A stretch of DNA of 64,000 nucleotides from Actinobacillus indolicus (GTDB lineage Bacteria; Pseudomonadota; Gammaproteobacteria; Enterobacterales; Pasteurellaceae), in the NCBI RefSeq assembly GCF_901764975.1, contig NZ_CABFKH010000007.1, positions 3,753-67,752 on the forward strand. Direction: 5' to 3'. Position 1 is the first letter of the stretch. Each line of letters starts with the position of its first letter. Shown one piece after another: positions 47,579 to 57,832 of this stretch. The notes below the pieces were generated by a model. It saw only the letters and a list, made by a program, of their open reading frames with translations, did not search any database and was not told the origin of the DNA. The position numbers were made by a program, and so were the translations under genes.

Positions 47579-48217
47579 TTATCTAGTATTAAATCGCTTT
47601 CGGAGTCCGGCAGCATACAAGGCATTATCTGCATCATTGAGTAAATTCTGCTTTGTTTTGTCTGAAATCGTATAGATATATTGTCGATTTATTGCTCCAT
47701 GAAGTCGAAATAATAAAGATTGATCAGCATCAACTCCTATTTTAAGGAGGTTGACGAAAATATCAATTTCGCCTCTATCTACTAAATCATCAATAGAGTA
47801 GACACCTAGTTTTTTTAATGTCCTTTCGAGTTGTATTGTCATATTCGGCAGCGTCCGAATATATTTTTTCTTTTCCATATACTGATTTTGTTTCGTATGG
47901 AGAATATCTTTCACACTTCCGACGACCCAATGTGAAACTTGTTGTAAGTCATTAAGTAGATCGGGAGGGATTAAATAGAAGGATTTTAGATTAATGCCAG
48001 GCTGAGAGTCGAGAAGAAGAGATAAATTTTTAGCTATGTTTTCCTCTAAGCAATGATTTGGTATGTGTAGATAGAATTTGTCATCTTTGTATAAAGCAAA
48101 CATAGCTTTATCTTTCATTATTCCATAATAGGAAAAATAGGTTTTTGCTTTCGTTTCGCCAATGATTGGATAAAGAAGATTACGGATATGCTGTGTTTTT
48201 GCATCAATGTATTTCAT
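47579..48217 (-). CDS. sxy: Competence regulator Sxy (TfoX)
   Basis: A 212-residue TfoX-type coactivator that directs CRP to CRP-S promoters of the competence genes. ATG at 48217 is chosen (GAGGTG upstream); the GTG two codons earlier lies within that site. The N-terminal domain has YFSYYGIMKDKAMFALYKDDKFYLHI, and the C-terminal helix-rich domain has LPNMTIQLERTLKKLGVYSIDDL. Divergent from the ribosomal operon. Confidence 0.9.
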   Translation of the reverse strand: MKYIDAKTQHIRNLLYPIIGETKAKTYFSYYGIMKDKAMFALYKDDKFYLHIPNHCLEENIAKNLSLLLDSQPGINLKSFYLIPPDLLNDLQQVSHWVVGSVKDILHTKQNQYMEKKKYIRTLPNMTIQLERTLKKLGVYSIDDLVDRGEIDIFVNLLKIGVDADQSLLFRLHGAINRQYIYTISDKTKQNLLNDADNALYAAGLRKRFNTR

Positions 48218-48326
48218 ATACACCTCAATTAATTATACATTTTGATTAGGAAATGAGCGTTCTTTACACTCAAATAAGATAATCGCTTTTCAGTCAAATA
48301 ATGCAATGAAATAAAGAGAATATTTT

Positions 48327-48342
48327 TGTGACACTCGTCGAA
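48327..48342 (-). promoter_or_regulatory. CRP / CRP-S-like site upstream of sxy
   Basis: On the minus strand TTCGA-CGAGTG-TCACA, flanked by T and A runs, 110 bp upstream of the sxy ATG. One half carries the CRP-S type C and the other is a standard CRP half, so both CRP and Sxy-CRP control are possible. Confidence 0.5.
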
Positions 48343-48455
48343 AAATCAGAAAAAAACTAACATTTAGAATAAAAAAACATCTCTTTGTTTGAATTATGAG
48401 CTTTTTTATGTTTGTAAATTTATTGGTTTATTTAAGGTTGTTGGACAAATTTCAC

Positions 48456-48484
48456 TTGCAAAAGATAAAAGAGTTAGGTAGAAT
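48456..48484 (+). promoter_or_regulatory. Promoter of the S10 ribosomal operon
   Basis: TTGCAA (48456-48461) and TAGAAT (48479-48484) at 17-bp spacing, upstream of a leader of about 190 bases. Confidence 0.8.
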
Positions 48485-48489
48485 CTCGC

Positions 48490-48990
<501 letters not shown>

Positions 48991-49006
48991 TTAAGAGGTT
49001 ATTACA

Positions 49007-49633
49007 ATGATTGGTTTAGTCGGTCGTAAAGTTGGTATGACCCGTATCTTCAATGAAGATGGCGTGTCAATTCCAGTTACCGTTATCGAAATCGAAGCCA
49101 ACCGTGTGACTCAAGTTAAAACTCTTGAAAACGATGGCTATACTGCAGTTCAAGTTACTACTGGCTCTAAAAAAGCAAGTCGTGTAACTAAGCCTGAAGC
49201 AGGTCATTTCGTTAAAGCAGGTGTTGAAGCTGGTCGCGGTTTATGGGAATTTCGTACTGAAGGTGAAGAATTCACTTTAGGTCAAGAAATCAACGTAGAC
49301 ATCTTCACAGATGTTAAAAAAGTAGATGTTACTGGTACATCAAAAGGTAAAGGTTTCCAAGGTGGTGTTAAACGTTGGAACTTCCGTACTCAAGATGCTA
49401 CTCACGGTAACTCTTTATCACACCGTGTACTTGGTTCTATTGGTCAAAACCAAACTCCAGGTCGTGTGTTTAAAGGTAAAAAAATGGCTGGACACTTAGG
49501 TGCTGAGCGTGTAACCGTTCAATCACTTGAAGTTGTTCGTGTAGATGCTGAGCGTAAATTATTATTAGTTAAAGGTTCTGTACCTGGTGCAACTAATAGT
49601 GATGTTATTGTTAAACCAGCAGTTAAAGCATAA
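49007..49633 (+). CDS. rplC: 50S ribosomal protein L3
   Basis: A 208-residue protein beginning [19 protein letters not shown]. The internal [20 protein letters not shown] loop reaches the peptidyl transferase centre and includes the Gln methylated by PrmB in relatives. 16 bases after rpsJ. Confidence 0.99.
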   Translation: MIGLVGRKVGMTRIFNEDGVSIPVTVIEIEANRVTQVKTLENDGYTAVQVTTGSKKASRVTKPEAGHFVKAGVEAGRGLWEFRTEGEEFTLGQEINVDIFTDVKKVDVTGTSKGKGFQGGVKRWNFRTQDATHGNSLSHRVLGSIGQNQTPGRVFKGKKMAGHLGAERVTVQSLEVVRVDAERKLLLVKGSVPGATNSDVIVKPAVKA

Positions 49634-49648
49634 GTCTAGGAGATAGAG

Positions 49649-50251
49649 ATGGAATTACAAGTTGTAGGTGCTAACGCACTAGCTGTTTCTGAAACTACCT
49701 TCGGACGTGAGTTTAACGAAGCGTTAATCCACCAAGTAGTTGTTGCTTATGCAGCAGGTGCTCGTCAAGGTACACGCGCACAAAAAACTCGTGCTGAAGT
49801 GTCTGGTTCAGGCAAAAAACCTTGGCGTCAAAAAGGTACAGGTCGTGCTCGTTCAGGTGATATTAAATCACCAATCTGGCGTTCAGGTGGTGTAACTTTC
49901 GCAGCGAAACCACAAGATCACAGCCAAAAAGTGAACAAGAAAATGTACCGTGGTGCAATCAAAAGCATTCTTTCTGAATTAGTTCGTCAAGACCGTTTAG
50001 TGGTTGTTGATAAATTCGAAATCGATGCACCAAAAACCAAAGTTTTAGTACAAAAATTAAAAGATATGGCGTTAACTGACGCTCTTATCATCACTGCAAG
50101 CTTAGATGAAAACCTATTCTTAGCAGCACGTAACTTATACAAAGTTGATGTACGTGATGTACAAGGTATCGATCCAGTAAGCTTAATCGCTTTCGATAAA
50201 GTGGTTATCACTGTTGATGCAGTAAAACAAATTGAGGAGATGTTAGCATGA
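49649..50251 (+). CDS. rplD: 50S ribosomal protein L4
   Basis: A 200-residue protein. The conserved loop [20 protein letters not shown] lines the peptide exit tunnel. In E. coli L4 also represses its own operon through the leader. Overlaps rplW by 4 bases. Confidence 0.99.
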   Translation: MELQVVGANALAVSETTFGREFNEALIHQVVVAYAAGARQGTRAQKTRAEVSGSGKKPWRQKGTGRARSGDIKSPIWRSGGVTFAAKPQDHSQKVNKKMYRGAIKSILSELVRQDRLVVVDKFEIDAPKTKVLVQKLKDMALTDALIITASLDENLFLAARNLYKVDVRDVQGIDPVSLIAFDKVVITVDAVKQIEEMLA

Positions 50252-50553
50252 TTCAACAAGAACGTTTGCTAAAAGTGCTTAAAGCACCACATATCTCTGA
50301 GAAAGCGACAAATAACGCAGAAAAAGGTAACACAATCGTATTCAAAGTAGCATTAGACGCTAACAAAGTGGAAATTGCGAACGCGGTTGAGCAACTTTTC
50401 GAAGTTAAAGTAGATTCTGTTCGTACAGTGGTTGTTAAAGGTAAAACTAAACGTCACGGTGCAAAATCAGGTCGTCGTAGTGACTGGAAAAAAGCTTATG
50501 TAACTCTTCAAGAAGGTCAATCACTTGACTTCGTTGAAGGTGCGGCAGAGTAA
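50248..50553 (+). CDS. rplW: 50S ribosomal protein L23
   Basis: A 101-residue protein ([17 protein letters not shown]). It sits at the tunnel exit and docks trigger factor and SRP. Translation is coupled to rplD through the ATGA overlap. Confidence 0.99.
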   Translation: MIQQERLLKVLKAPHISEKATNNAEKGNTIVFKVALDANKVEIANAVEQLFEVKVDSVRTVVVKGKTKRHGAKSGRRSDWKKAYVTLQEGQSLDFVEGAAE

Positions 50554-50573
50554 TTTCGGAGGAATAGAAAACT

Positions 50574-51395
50574 ATGGCTATCGTTAAATGTAAGCCGACC
50601 TCCGCTGGTCGTCGTCATGTAGTTAAAGTTGTTAACACTGAGCTTCATAAAGGTAAACCTTTTGCAGCACTTTTAGATACCAAATCTAAAACAGGTGGTC
50701 GTAACAACTTAGGTCGTATCACTACTCGTCACATCGGTGGCGGACACAAACAACACTACCGTTTAATTGACTTCAAACGTAACAAATTAGACATTCCAGC
50801 TGTTGTTGAGCGTTTAGAATACGATCCAAACCGTTCTGCGAATATCGCATTAGTACTTTATAAAGATGGTGAACGCCGTTACATCTTAGCACCAAAAGGC
50901 TTAGCTGCAGGTGATACGATCCAAGCGGGTGCTTCAGCGCCAATTAAAGTAGGTAACTCATTACCAATGCGCAATATCCCAGTAGGTTCTACTGTTCATA
51001 ACGTAGAATTAAAACCAGGTAAAGGCGGTCAAATCGCTCGTTCTGCTGGTGCATATGTGCAAATTATCGCACGTGAAGGTAACTATGTAACTTTACGTCT
51101 TCGTTCAGGCGAAATGCGTAAAGTATTAGCTGAGTGTTCTGCAACCATCGGTGAAGTAGGTAACTCAGAGCATATGCTTCGCGTACTTGGTAAAGCAGGT
51201 GCAAACCGTTGGAGAGGTATTCGTCCAACTGTTCGTGGTACTGCGATGAACCCGGTTGACCACCCACACGGTGGTGGTGAAGGTCGTAACTTCGGTAAAC
51301 ACCCTGTTACACCTTGGGGCGTTCAAACCAAAGGTAAGAAAACTCGTCACAACAAACGTACTGATAAATTCATCGTACGTCGTCGTGGCAAATAA
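50574..51395 (+). CDS. rplB: 50S ribosomal protein L2
   Basis: A 273-residue protein. The C-terminal [19 protein letters not shown] contains the conserved His needed at the peptidyl transferase centre. A good GGAGG site precedes it. Confidence 0.99.
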   Translation: MAIVKCKPTSAGRRHVVKVVNTELHKGKPFAALLDTKSKTGGRNNLGRITTRHIGGGHKQHYRLIDFKRNKLDIPAVVERLEYDPNRSANIALVLYKDGERRYILAPKGLAAGDTIQAGASAPIKVGNSLPMRNIPVGSTVHNVELKPGKGGQIARSAGAYVQIIAREGNYVTLRLRSGEMRKVLAECSATIGEVGNSEHMLRVLGKAGANRWRGIRPTVRGTAMNPVDHPHGGGEGRNFGKHPVTPWGVQTKGKKTRHNKRTDKFIVRRRGK

Positions 51396-51420
51396 TTTTT
51401 TAATTAATTAAAGAGGATAA

Positions 51421-51699
<279 letters not shown>

Positions 51700-51706
51700 G
51701 AGGTAA

Positions 51707-52042
<336 letters not shown>

Positions 52043-52059
52043 TCAGTAGGAGAATAGCA

Positions 52060-52764
52060 ATGGGTCAGAAAGTACATCCACATGGTATTCGCCTTGGTAT
52101 TGTTAAGCCTTGGAGCTCTACTTGGTTCGCGAATACACAAGATTTCGCTGATAACTTAGAAGGCGATTTCAAAGTACGTCAATTTTTAAACAAAGAGTTA
52201 GCGAACGCGTCTGTATCTCGTATTACTATCGAGCGTCCAGCAAAAAGCATTCGTGTAACTATTCACACAGCTCGCCCAGGTATCGTTATCGGTAAAAAAG
52301 GCGAAGATGTTGAAAAATTAAGAAACGCAGTATCTAAAATTGCTGGCGTTCCTGCACAAATCAACATTTCTGAAGTGAAAAAACCAGAGCTAGATGCAAA
52401 ATTAGTTGCAGATAGCATTGCTGCTCAACTTGAGCGTCGTGTTATGTTCCGTCGTGCAATGAAACGTGCGGTACAAAACGCAATGCGTTTAGGTGCTAAA
52501 GGTATCAAAGTTGAAGTAAGCGGTCGTTTAGGTGGTGCAGAAATCGCACGTTCAGAATGGTATCGTGAAGGTCGTGTGCCTCTACATACTCTTCGTGCTG
52601 ACATCGACTATAACACAGCTGAAGCTCACACAACTTACGGCGTAATCGGCGTTAAAGTGTGGATCTTCAAAGGTGAAATTCTTGGTGGAATGGCTGCAGT
52701 GATTGAATCTGAGAAAGAACCAGCGGCACAGCCTAAAAAGCCAGCTCGCAAAGGTCGTAAATAA
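52060..52764 (+). CDS. rpsC: 30S ribosomal protein S3
   Basis: A 234-residue protein with an N-terminal KH domain ([16 protein letters not shown]) and a C-terminal half with [20 protein letters not shown]. It forms the mRNA entry site with S4 and S5. The lysine-rich tail is normal. Confidence 0.99.
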   Translation: MGQKVHPHGIRLGIVKPWSSTWFANTQDFADNLEGDFKVRQFLNKELANASVSRITIERPAKSIRVTIHTARPGIVIGKKGEDVEKLRNAVSKIAGVPAQINISEVKKPELDAKLVADSIAAQLERRVMFRRAMKRAVQNAMRLGAKGIKVEVSGRLGGAEIARSEWYREGRVPLHTLRADIDYNTAEAHTTYGVIGVKVWIFKGEILGGMAAVIESEKEPAAQPKKPARKGRK

Positions 52765-52776
52765 GGAGATCACTGA

Positions 52777-53186
<410 letters not shown>

Positions 53187-53187
<1 letters not shown>

Positions 53188-53378
53188 TGAAAGCTCAAGA
53201 ACTACGTAACAAAAGTGTTGAAGAGCTGAATGGTGAATTAGTAAACCTTTTAGGTGAACAGTTCAAATTGCGTATGCAAGCAGCCACCGGTCAGCTTCAA
53301 CAAACCCACCAGTTAAAACAAGTGCGTCGTAGCATTGCACAAGTTAAAACTGTATTAACCGAAAAGGCGGGTGAGTAA
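53187..53378 (+). CDS. rpmC: 50S ribosomal protein L29
   Basis: A 63-residue helical-hairpin protein ([20 protein letters not shown]), next to L23 at the tunnel exit. It overlaps both neighbours by one base. Confidence 0.99.
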
Positions 53379-53632
53379 TGACTGATAAAATTCGTACAGT
53401 ACAAGGTAAAGTTGTTAGCGACAAAATGGACAAATCATTTGTAGTTGCTATCGAACGCACAGTTAAACACCCAATCTATGGTAAGTTTATCCGTCGTACA
53501 ACAAAATTACACGTACACGATGAAAACAACGAAGCTAAATTAGGCGATGTAGTTGAAGTGAAAGAGTGTCGTCCACTCTCTAAAACTAAATCTCACACTT
53601 TAGTTCGTGTTGTTGAAAAAGCAGTAGCTTAA
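53378..53632 (+). CDS. rpsQ: 30S ribosomal protein S17
   Basis: An 84-residue OB-fold protein ([40 protein letters not shown]). A primary 16S rRNA binder and the last gene of the S10 operon. The next ribosomal operon (rplN onward) does not follow. Confidence 0.99.
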   Translation: MTDKIRTVQGKVVSDKMDKSFVVAIERTVKHPIYGKFIRRTTKLHVHDENNEAKLGDVVEVKECRPLSKTKSHTLVRVVEKAVA

Positions 53633-53653
53633 TCAACAAGTTAAAACGATTAA

Positions 53654-53684
53654 AACCCCCAGCAGAAATGCTGGGGGTTTTTGT
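53654..53684 (+). terminator. Terminator of the S10 operon
   Basis: AAAACCCCCAGCA followed by TGCTGGGGGTTTTTG is a GC-rich perfect stem with a short loop and a T run, 22 bases past rpsQ. Confidence 0.95.
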
Positions 53685-53775
53685 TTTATTCTTTTACAAG
53701 CGGTTGAATTTTCTTTATTTTCTGCAATTACCCCAATTCTATTATTGCCCCCAAAGAAAAAAATAGTCAATTTTC

Positions 53776-53820
53776 AAAGAAGTATACTTCTTTTACTTGT
53801 TATTGACATAACAAGTAAAA
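53776..53820. promoter_or_regulatory. Two adjacent perfect palindromes upstream of the unknown operon
   Basis: AAAGAAGTATACTTCTTT (53776-53793) is an 18-bp perfect dyad. Directly after it TTTTACTTGTTAT-TGAC-ATAACAAGTAAAA (53791-53820) is a 13-4-13 perfect dyad. The centre of the second contains TTGACA, a possible -35. No clear -10 at 17 bp was found. The pair looks like operators of an unknown repressor. Confidence 0.7.
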
Positions 53821-53878
53821 CAATACTGCTAAACAACATAGCAAGATATAGATTCACAACACTTTTAGAGGTATTGAT

Positions 53879-54505
53879 ATGGATTGGCTTGATTGGCTTA
53901 AAATTGGGGGCGTGGTTTTAGTTTTACTCTTTATTTTGGGTTTTTACCAAGAAAGAAAAGAGAAACGTCAGAAGGCAATGGAAGAGGCAGAACGTCTACG
54001 TCAAGAAGAAATGAAAGAGGAAGACGATTTTTATGATGCTTTAGATAAAAATATCTGTCCACAATGTGGTTCCAAGGGAACATTGGAAGAGTTAGACGAC
54101 GAATCTGTTCGGGGACCCTATGTCTTTAAAGGTATGGTAACTAAAACAGATCGACATACTGGTGATGAACGCAGAATGGAAAGCTGGCAAAGACATATTG
54201 AAAATGTTCTAGGCTGTACTCAATGTGATTATCATAAGAGTTATAAGGATAAAATCAATTATGATGTGAAAAGGATAGCAGATAATGGTCTCCTTTGTCC
54301 AAAATGTAATGAACTGGACTCAGTTTATCTAAAAGAGGTTAAAACAGCGGATCGTTATCAAGCTAATAAACAAGTGGAAGAGCAAACAGCCAGAGGAACC
54401 AAAACCCGTTATATTAAAATAACAAAATTGGTCGAAGAAGAAACCTATGCGTGCAAAAATTGCGATTTCACCAGTGTTGCAACGCTGACAAAAGAATTAA
54501 ATTAA
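53879..54505 (+). CDS. Membrane-anchored double zinc-ribbon protein, unknown function
   Basis: A 208-residue protein not assigned to a known family. One membrane span lies at residues 8-23, followed by a charged helix (24-50). The rest carries eight cysteines as four CxxC pairs: C60/C63, C113/C116, C140/C143 and C192/C195. The two halves repeat with almost the same internal spacing (50 and 49 residues), suggesting a duplicated zinc ribbon with an inserted module. The soluble part would lie in the cytoplasm. First gene after the tandem palindromes. Confidence 0.75.
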   Translation: MDWLDWLKIGGVVLVLLFILGFYQERKEKRQKAMEEAERLRQEEMKEEDDFYDALDKNICPQCGSKGTLEELDDESVRGPYVFKGMVTKTDRHTGDERRMESWQRHIENVLGCTQCDYHKSYKDKINYDVKRIADNGLLCPKCNELDSVYLKEVKTADRYQANKQVEEQTARGTKTRYIKITKLVEEETYACKNCDFTSVATLTKELN

Positions 54506-54515
54506 GGGAATTACT

Positions 54516-54932
54516 ATGATTGCCGAAGTTAGCATATTAGTTGTTTGCTTATTTGTTGTGTTATTTGTTGGAAAAGGTATCGCATCAAGCTCCCTCAGTA
54601 TCTTTATGTTTATTTTATCAGCCTTAGTTACAGTTCTTGTTTTAGGTTTGGTAGGATATTTATATGGGTTAATTTTAGAAAGTTTCTTTGATTTCCAGTC
54701 AGCAAAAGAAGTTTTAAGATTTGGGTTTATTTGGTTTATTGGTTTATCTGTTTTTCTTATGTTTGGCGCATTTGCTCCAACGTATTCAACCAAAAGTGGT
54801 AAGGCGGATAAAAGGTATAAAGATAATCCTTCAAAAGCACCTGATCTTGGTATATTTCTACTCTTAATTTTAGTTTGGGCAGGGGGGCTTTGGTATCTTC
54901 TTAGTAAATTTAACCTTGTTGAGATATTCTAA
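54516..54932 (+). CDS. Small four-span membrane protein, unknown function
   Basis: A 138-residue protein with four hydrophobic segments at about 4-21, 27-51, 69-87 and 111-130, and a charged loop (STKSGKADKRYKDNPSKAPD) between the third and fourth. It starts 10 bases after the zinc-ribbon gene with TAAGGGAATT upstream, so the two are probably co-expressed. No family recognised. Confidence 0.7.
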   Translation: MIAEVSILVVCLFVVLFVGKGIASSSLSIFMFILSALVTVLVLGLVGYLYGLILESFFDFQSAKEVLRFGFIWFIGLSVFLMFGAFAPTYSTKSGKADKRYKDNPSKAPDLGIFLLLILVWAGGLWYLLSKFNLVEIF

Positions 54933-55023
54933 ATTTTTAAAATTCTGTTGAACAGCATTTTAGAATGCTAATTAAGCCTTTTAAGGCAACTAAATTTATT
55001 ATCAATCATATAAGGATATTAAA

Positions 55024-55157
55024 ATGGCCCGTAAAAAAACAAGAATCCTGACATTTTTGACTTGATTGAACAGGTAGTGAAATTAATACCATTAATTATA
55101 AAACTAATGCCATTAATTATAATTGTATTGGTATTACGTTATTTTGGTGTGATATAA
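55024..55157 (+). pseudogene. Small membrane-protein ORF broken at an A7 tract
   Basis: A good start (AAGGA, then ATGGCCCGT) is followed by seven A (55033-55039). As written, translation stops after 13 codons at 55065. With eight A the frame would continue without a stop to TAA at 55157. It would encode 45 residues: a basic N-terminus, NPDIFDLIEQVVKLIP, then an isoleucine/leucine-rich span ending LRYFGVI. Sequencing error, a true frameshift, slippage or phase variation are all possible. Confidence 0.55.
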
Positions 55158-55203
55158 GTAGAAACTGTAGGGATTACCCGAGTTAAACGATGTTCATTGA
55201 GTA

Positions 55204-55230
55204 GCCTAGTGCGAATTTTTCGTACTAGGC
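55204..55230 (+). repeat. Stem-loop between unknown genes
   Basis: A 10-bp stem with one G-U pair (55204-55213 with 55221-55230), loop AATTTTT, no T run behind it, so a poor terminator. Between the broken small ORF and the next gene nothing else is recognised. Confidence 0.5.
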
Positions 55231-55308
55231 ATAATTGATCTATCTTTAATTACTAAAAACTAAATCAGACAATATTGATTTATATGAAAAGAAGCTGAGG
55301 CAGAATTT

Positions 55309-55980
55309 ATGAAAAGAGACATTAGTAGAGTTATCAAACAATTTGATGATGAATCAAAAGATATAAAACATCGCTATTACAGCTTTGATTTCTGTTATTC
55401 ACATTTCCGCCATTCTAAAGAAACTGGACATATTGATATCGAAAAAAGTTGTTTTGTATTATGGAGCTATTTAGCAAGTTGGGGAATGTTGCGTGGCTCT
55501 AGTTTCTTAATGCAGAAAAATCCTTCCTATTTAACGGAACTTGTCAAATGGATCTATGAACAACCACAAGCGACTTGGCTTATTGATGTTGAAGATTACC
55601 CAGATAAGAAAAAGGAAGTTTTATCTTTATATACTCAAGTAAAATCACATCTTATCGGCGAGAAAAACCATCAAGCGGTGACTTTAGTGACTAAAGTGTT
55701 ATTAGGTGTGTTTGCCATTATTCCTGCCTATGATCGTTTCTTTAAGGACACTTTTAGTGAAATAGCGGGGGAAAAGTGTGGTTTTAGTACTCCTAATGAA
55801 ACATCTCTAAATATAATTGCCCAATTTTATCAAGAAAATAAAGAAGAAATTGACGCATTGAGTAAAAGCCACTCAATTCTTGATTTTGATGGAAAGCCAA
55901 CCAATTATCGTTATTCAAAAGCCAAAATCATAGATATGTATGGTTTTCAGGTTGGACGGAGTAAAACGAAAGAATATTAA
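55309..55980 (+). CDS. Conserved-looking hypothetical protein, 223 residues
   Basis: I do not recognise the family with certainty. The protein is soluble, mostly helical by composition, without a signal peptide. The stretches LWSYLASWGMLRGSSFLMQKN and VTKVLLGVFAIIPAYDRFFK are the most motif-like and may form a helical core. A GAGG element lies 9-12 bases upstream of ATG. An uptake signal occurs inside the gene (about 55671). It seems to be separately transcribed from its neighbours. Confidence 0.7.
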   Translation: MKRDISRVIKQFDDESKDIKHRYYSFDFCYSHFRHSKETGHIDIEKSCFVLWSYLASWGMLRGSSFLMQKNPSYLTELVKWIYEQPQATWLIDVEDYPDKKKEVLSLYTQVKSHLIGEKNHQAVTLVTKVLLGVFAIIPAYDRFFKDTFSEIAGEKCGFSTPNETSLNIIAQFYQENKEEIDALSKSHSILDFDGKPTNYRYSKAKIIDMYGFQVGRSKTKEY

Positions 55981-56158
55981 TCTAATCATGCCCTAACTTT
56001 ATGTTAGGGCTTCTTTTTATTTCCCTTTTGCAAATTTCCTATCAAATCTTACCGCTTGTTGAGATGTGTACTGTTTTTCTTGGTTATGTGATAATAAATA
56101 GGCATCGTGTTTTATTTAAACACATTTTGTTAAATATGATTGAAATTAAGGAAAGCGT

Positions 56159-56977
56159 ATGCTCATTCGTAGAACAACACTAACTTTACTCGCCACTTTA
56201 ACGACGAGTACTGTGATTCAAGCAGAGCAACCTCTGAATCAAATCTACCATGTTTTAGATTATAGTTGCTATCAAACCAAAGATGACACGGATAATGTGG
56301 TGGAATATTGCACTCCTGTCCATACCGATAGTGTAGAAAATTTCAATGTGCCAATGGGAGGATATTTAACTCCAGAAGGGCGTGTGGATGCAGCCAAAAA
56401 ATATGCTGCGCAAAAAAATAAGGTGCTAGAAAAAGCGGAAGAAGCTGCTTCTCAACCGCCTAAGCACGCCGAAGATAAAGATAATCTAGAGTATGGCACA
56501 GTGGAATATACTCAAAAATATGGTGAGAGTACAATGCCAGTTTCTGTGGGAGCAAGTGGCGGGCTAGGTGGCTCAACAGCGACTATATCGGCAGGCGGTG
56601 ATTTACGCAAAAAGAATCCAAAGCATGTACTAGAGAAAGCAGAAATTGCGGTAAAACAGGCAGAGAAGCAGTATCAAGTTGATCTTAAACGTTTAGAGTC
56701 AGCAAAGCGTGAGTTTGTGCAATTAGAAGCAAAAGTTGAAGAAACCAAACGTGCCGCTGAAGAAGCGATAAAAATTGCTCAAGCAAACCCAACAGACATC
56801 AATAATCAAAAAGCACGAGAGGCGGAAGGTGTCGCAAGGTATCATCAATCTCGATTAAGCTCTTCAAGAATGGAAACCTATGAAAAAAGAGTTGAGGCTA
56901 GTGCAAAACGTTTGGAAGATGCTCAGGCGAAAGCAGAAGAAGCTAAAGCAGTTTATGAGTCTGGTGAGACACAATAA
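56159..56977 (+). CDS. Exported coiled-coil protein, unknown function
   Basis: A 272-residue protein with a signal peptide (MLIRRTTLTLLATLTTSTVIQA). A short N-terminal region has one Cys pair (SCYQTK, EYCTPV). A glycine-rich stretch (SVGASGGLGGSTATISAGGD) follows, and residues 150-270 form an Ala/Glu/Lys-rich coiled coil. It would lie in the periplasm or envelope. No family recognised. The start has TAAGGAAA upstream. Confidence 0.7.
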   Translation: MLIRRTTLTLLATLTTSTVIQAEQPLNQIYHVLDYSCYQTKDDTDNVVEYCTPVHTDSVENFNVPMGGYLTPEGRVDAAKKYAAQKNKVLEKAEEAASQPPKHAEDKDNLEYGTVEYTQKYGESTMPVSVGASGGLGGSTATISAGGDLRKKNPKHVLEKAEIAVKQAEKQYQVDLKRLESAKREFVQLEAKVEETKRAAEEAIKIAQANPTDINNQKAREAEGVARYHQSRLSSSRMETYEKRVEASAKRLEDAQAKAEEAKAVYESGETQ

Positions 56978-57022
56978 GTAACATAACGAATTTTATTCAT
57001 CCATTATTCTCATTTTTCTTTT

Positions 57023-57059
57023 TCGCTCACATTTTTTTGATTTTGTGAGCGAGATCGCA
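57023..57059 (+). promoter_or_regulatory. Hairpin and CRP-like site upstream of the dhaK remnant
   Basis: TCGCTCACA (57023-57031) faces TGTGAGCGA (57044-57052). TGTGA-GCGAGA-TCGCA (57044-57059) is a CRP-type site with 9 of 10 conserved bases. It was probably the control region of a dihydroxyacetone kinase operon. Confidence 0.5.
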
Positions 57060-57122
57060 ATATCAAATTACAGATTTTGTTATTGTTAAGGGACTTTTTG
57101 ATAAACAGAAGGAGCCAGAGCA

Positions 57123-57296
57123 ATGAAAAAATTGATCAATAATGTTGAAACTGTTCTTGAAGAGCAATTAGCTGGTTTAGCTGCTGCTCATTCTATTTTG
57201 AAAATTCATTCTGATCCCGTTTATGTCATTCGCCATGATGCTCCCGTTGCGAAAAAGGTGGCATTAATTTGGTGTAATAGACAAAATAGTTGCTAA
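57123..57296 (+). pseudogene. dhaK: Dihydroxyacetone kinase DhaK, N-terminal remnant
   Basis: This 57-residue frame with a strong ribosome site (AGAAGGAG) begins MKKLINNVETVLEEQLAGLA and continues DPVYVIRHDAPVAKKVALI. It matches the first 50 or so residues of DhaK, then diverges where the family would read SGGGSGHEP. The remaining 300 residues and dhaL/dhaM are missing, so the gene is dead. Confidence 0.8.
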
Positions 57297-57301
57297 AAAG
57301 T

Positions 57302-57342
57302 GGATTAAAGCCTTATAGTACAAGGCTTTAATCCCTCTTTTT
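57302..57342 (+). terminator. Intrinsic terminator after the dhaK remnant
   Basis: A perfect 13-bp stem (57302-57314 with 57322-57334), 7-base loop, then CTCTTTTT. Confidence 0.88.
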
Positions 57343-57347
57343 GAAAT

Positions 57348-57832
57348 ATGAACAAAAAACTGCCCATTTTGCCAAAGTCAGAAAATAAAGAAACATGGAA
57401 TACAAAATAATACTCAACGTTATTTTTGTAATGAATGTCATAAAACCTTTATCTTAAAAACTAAATTAGATCCAATTAAGATTTGGACTGATTACACATC
57501 TGGAAAACAAACCTATCAACAACTTGCCGTTAAATATCATTGTTCAGTCAGAACTATTCAAAGATATATTGATAAAGCACCTAAAACGGCTTTAAAACCG
57601 CCTTCAAATCGATACCTGAATATCATTATGGATACAACGTTTTTCGGACGTTATTTTGGCGTATTAGTGTTAATGGATACGCTTTCAAATAATGTCATTT
57701 CTCATTATTTGGTGCGAACCGAAAAAGATATTTACTACAAACTTGCACTGAATAGGTTAAGAGAAAAAGGCTATATAATTCAATCGATTACTTGCGATGG
57801 TAGGAGTGGTTTAATGAAAGATTTATTTAGGG
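57348..57832 (+). pseudogene. Broken transposase with zinc ribbon and DDE core
   Basis: Translation from ATG at 57348 fails after about 20 codons. Removing one A from the A6 tract at 57354-57359 restores a frame encoding NCPFCQSQK, a second CNEC pair, an HTH (QLAVKYHCSVRTIQRYIDKA) and DDE-type motifs LNIIMDTTFFGRYFG and SITCDGRSGLMKDLF. The frame is then cut by the left end of another element at 57833. The IS group is not certain. Confidence 0.75.

Noticed and set aside
55309..56977. A toxin-antitoxin or anti-phage system
   Set aside because: No nuclease, kinase, HTH antitoxin or other recognisable defence domain could be seen; calling it defence would be a guess.
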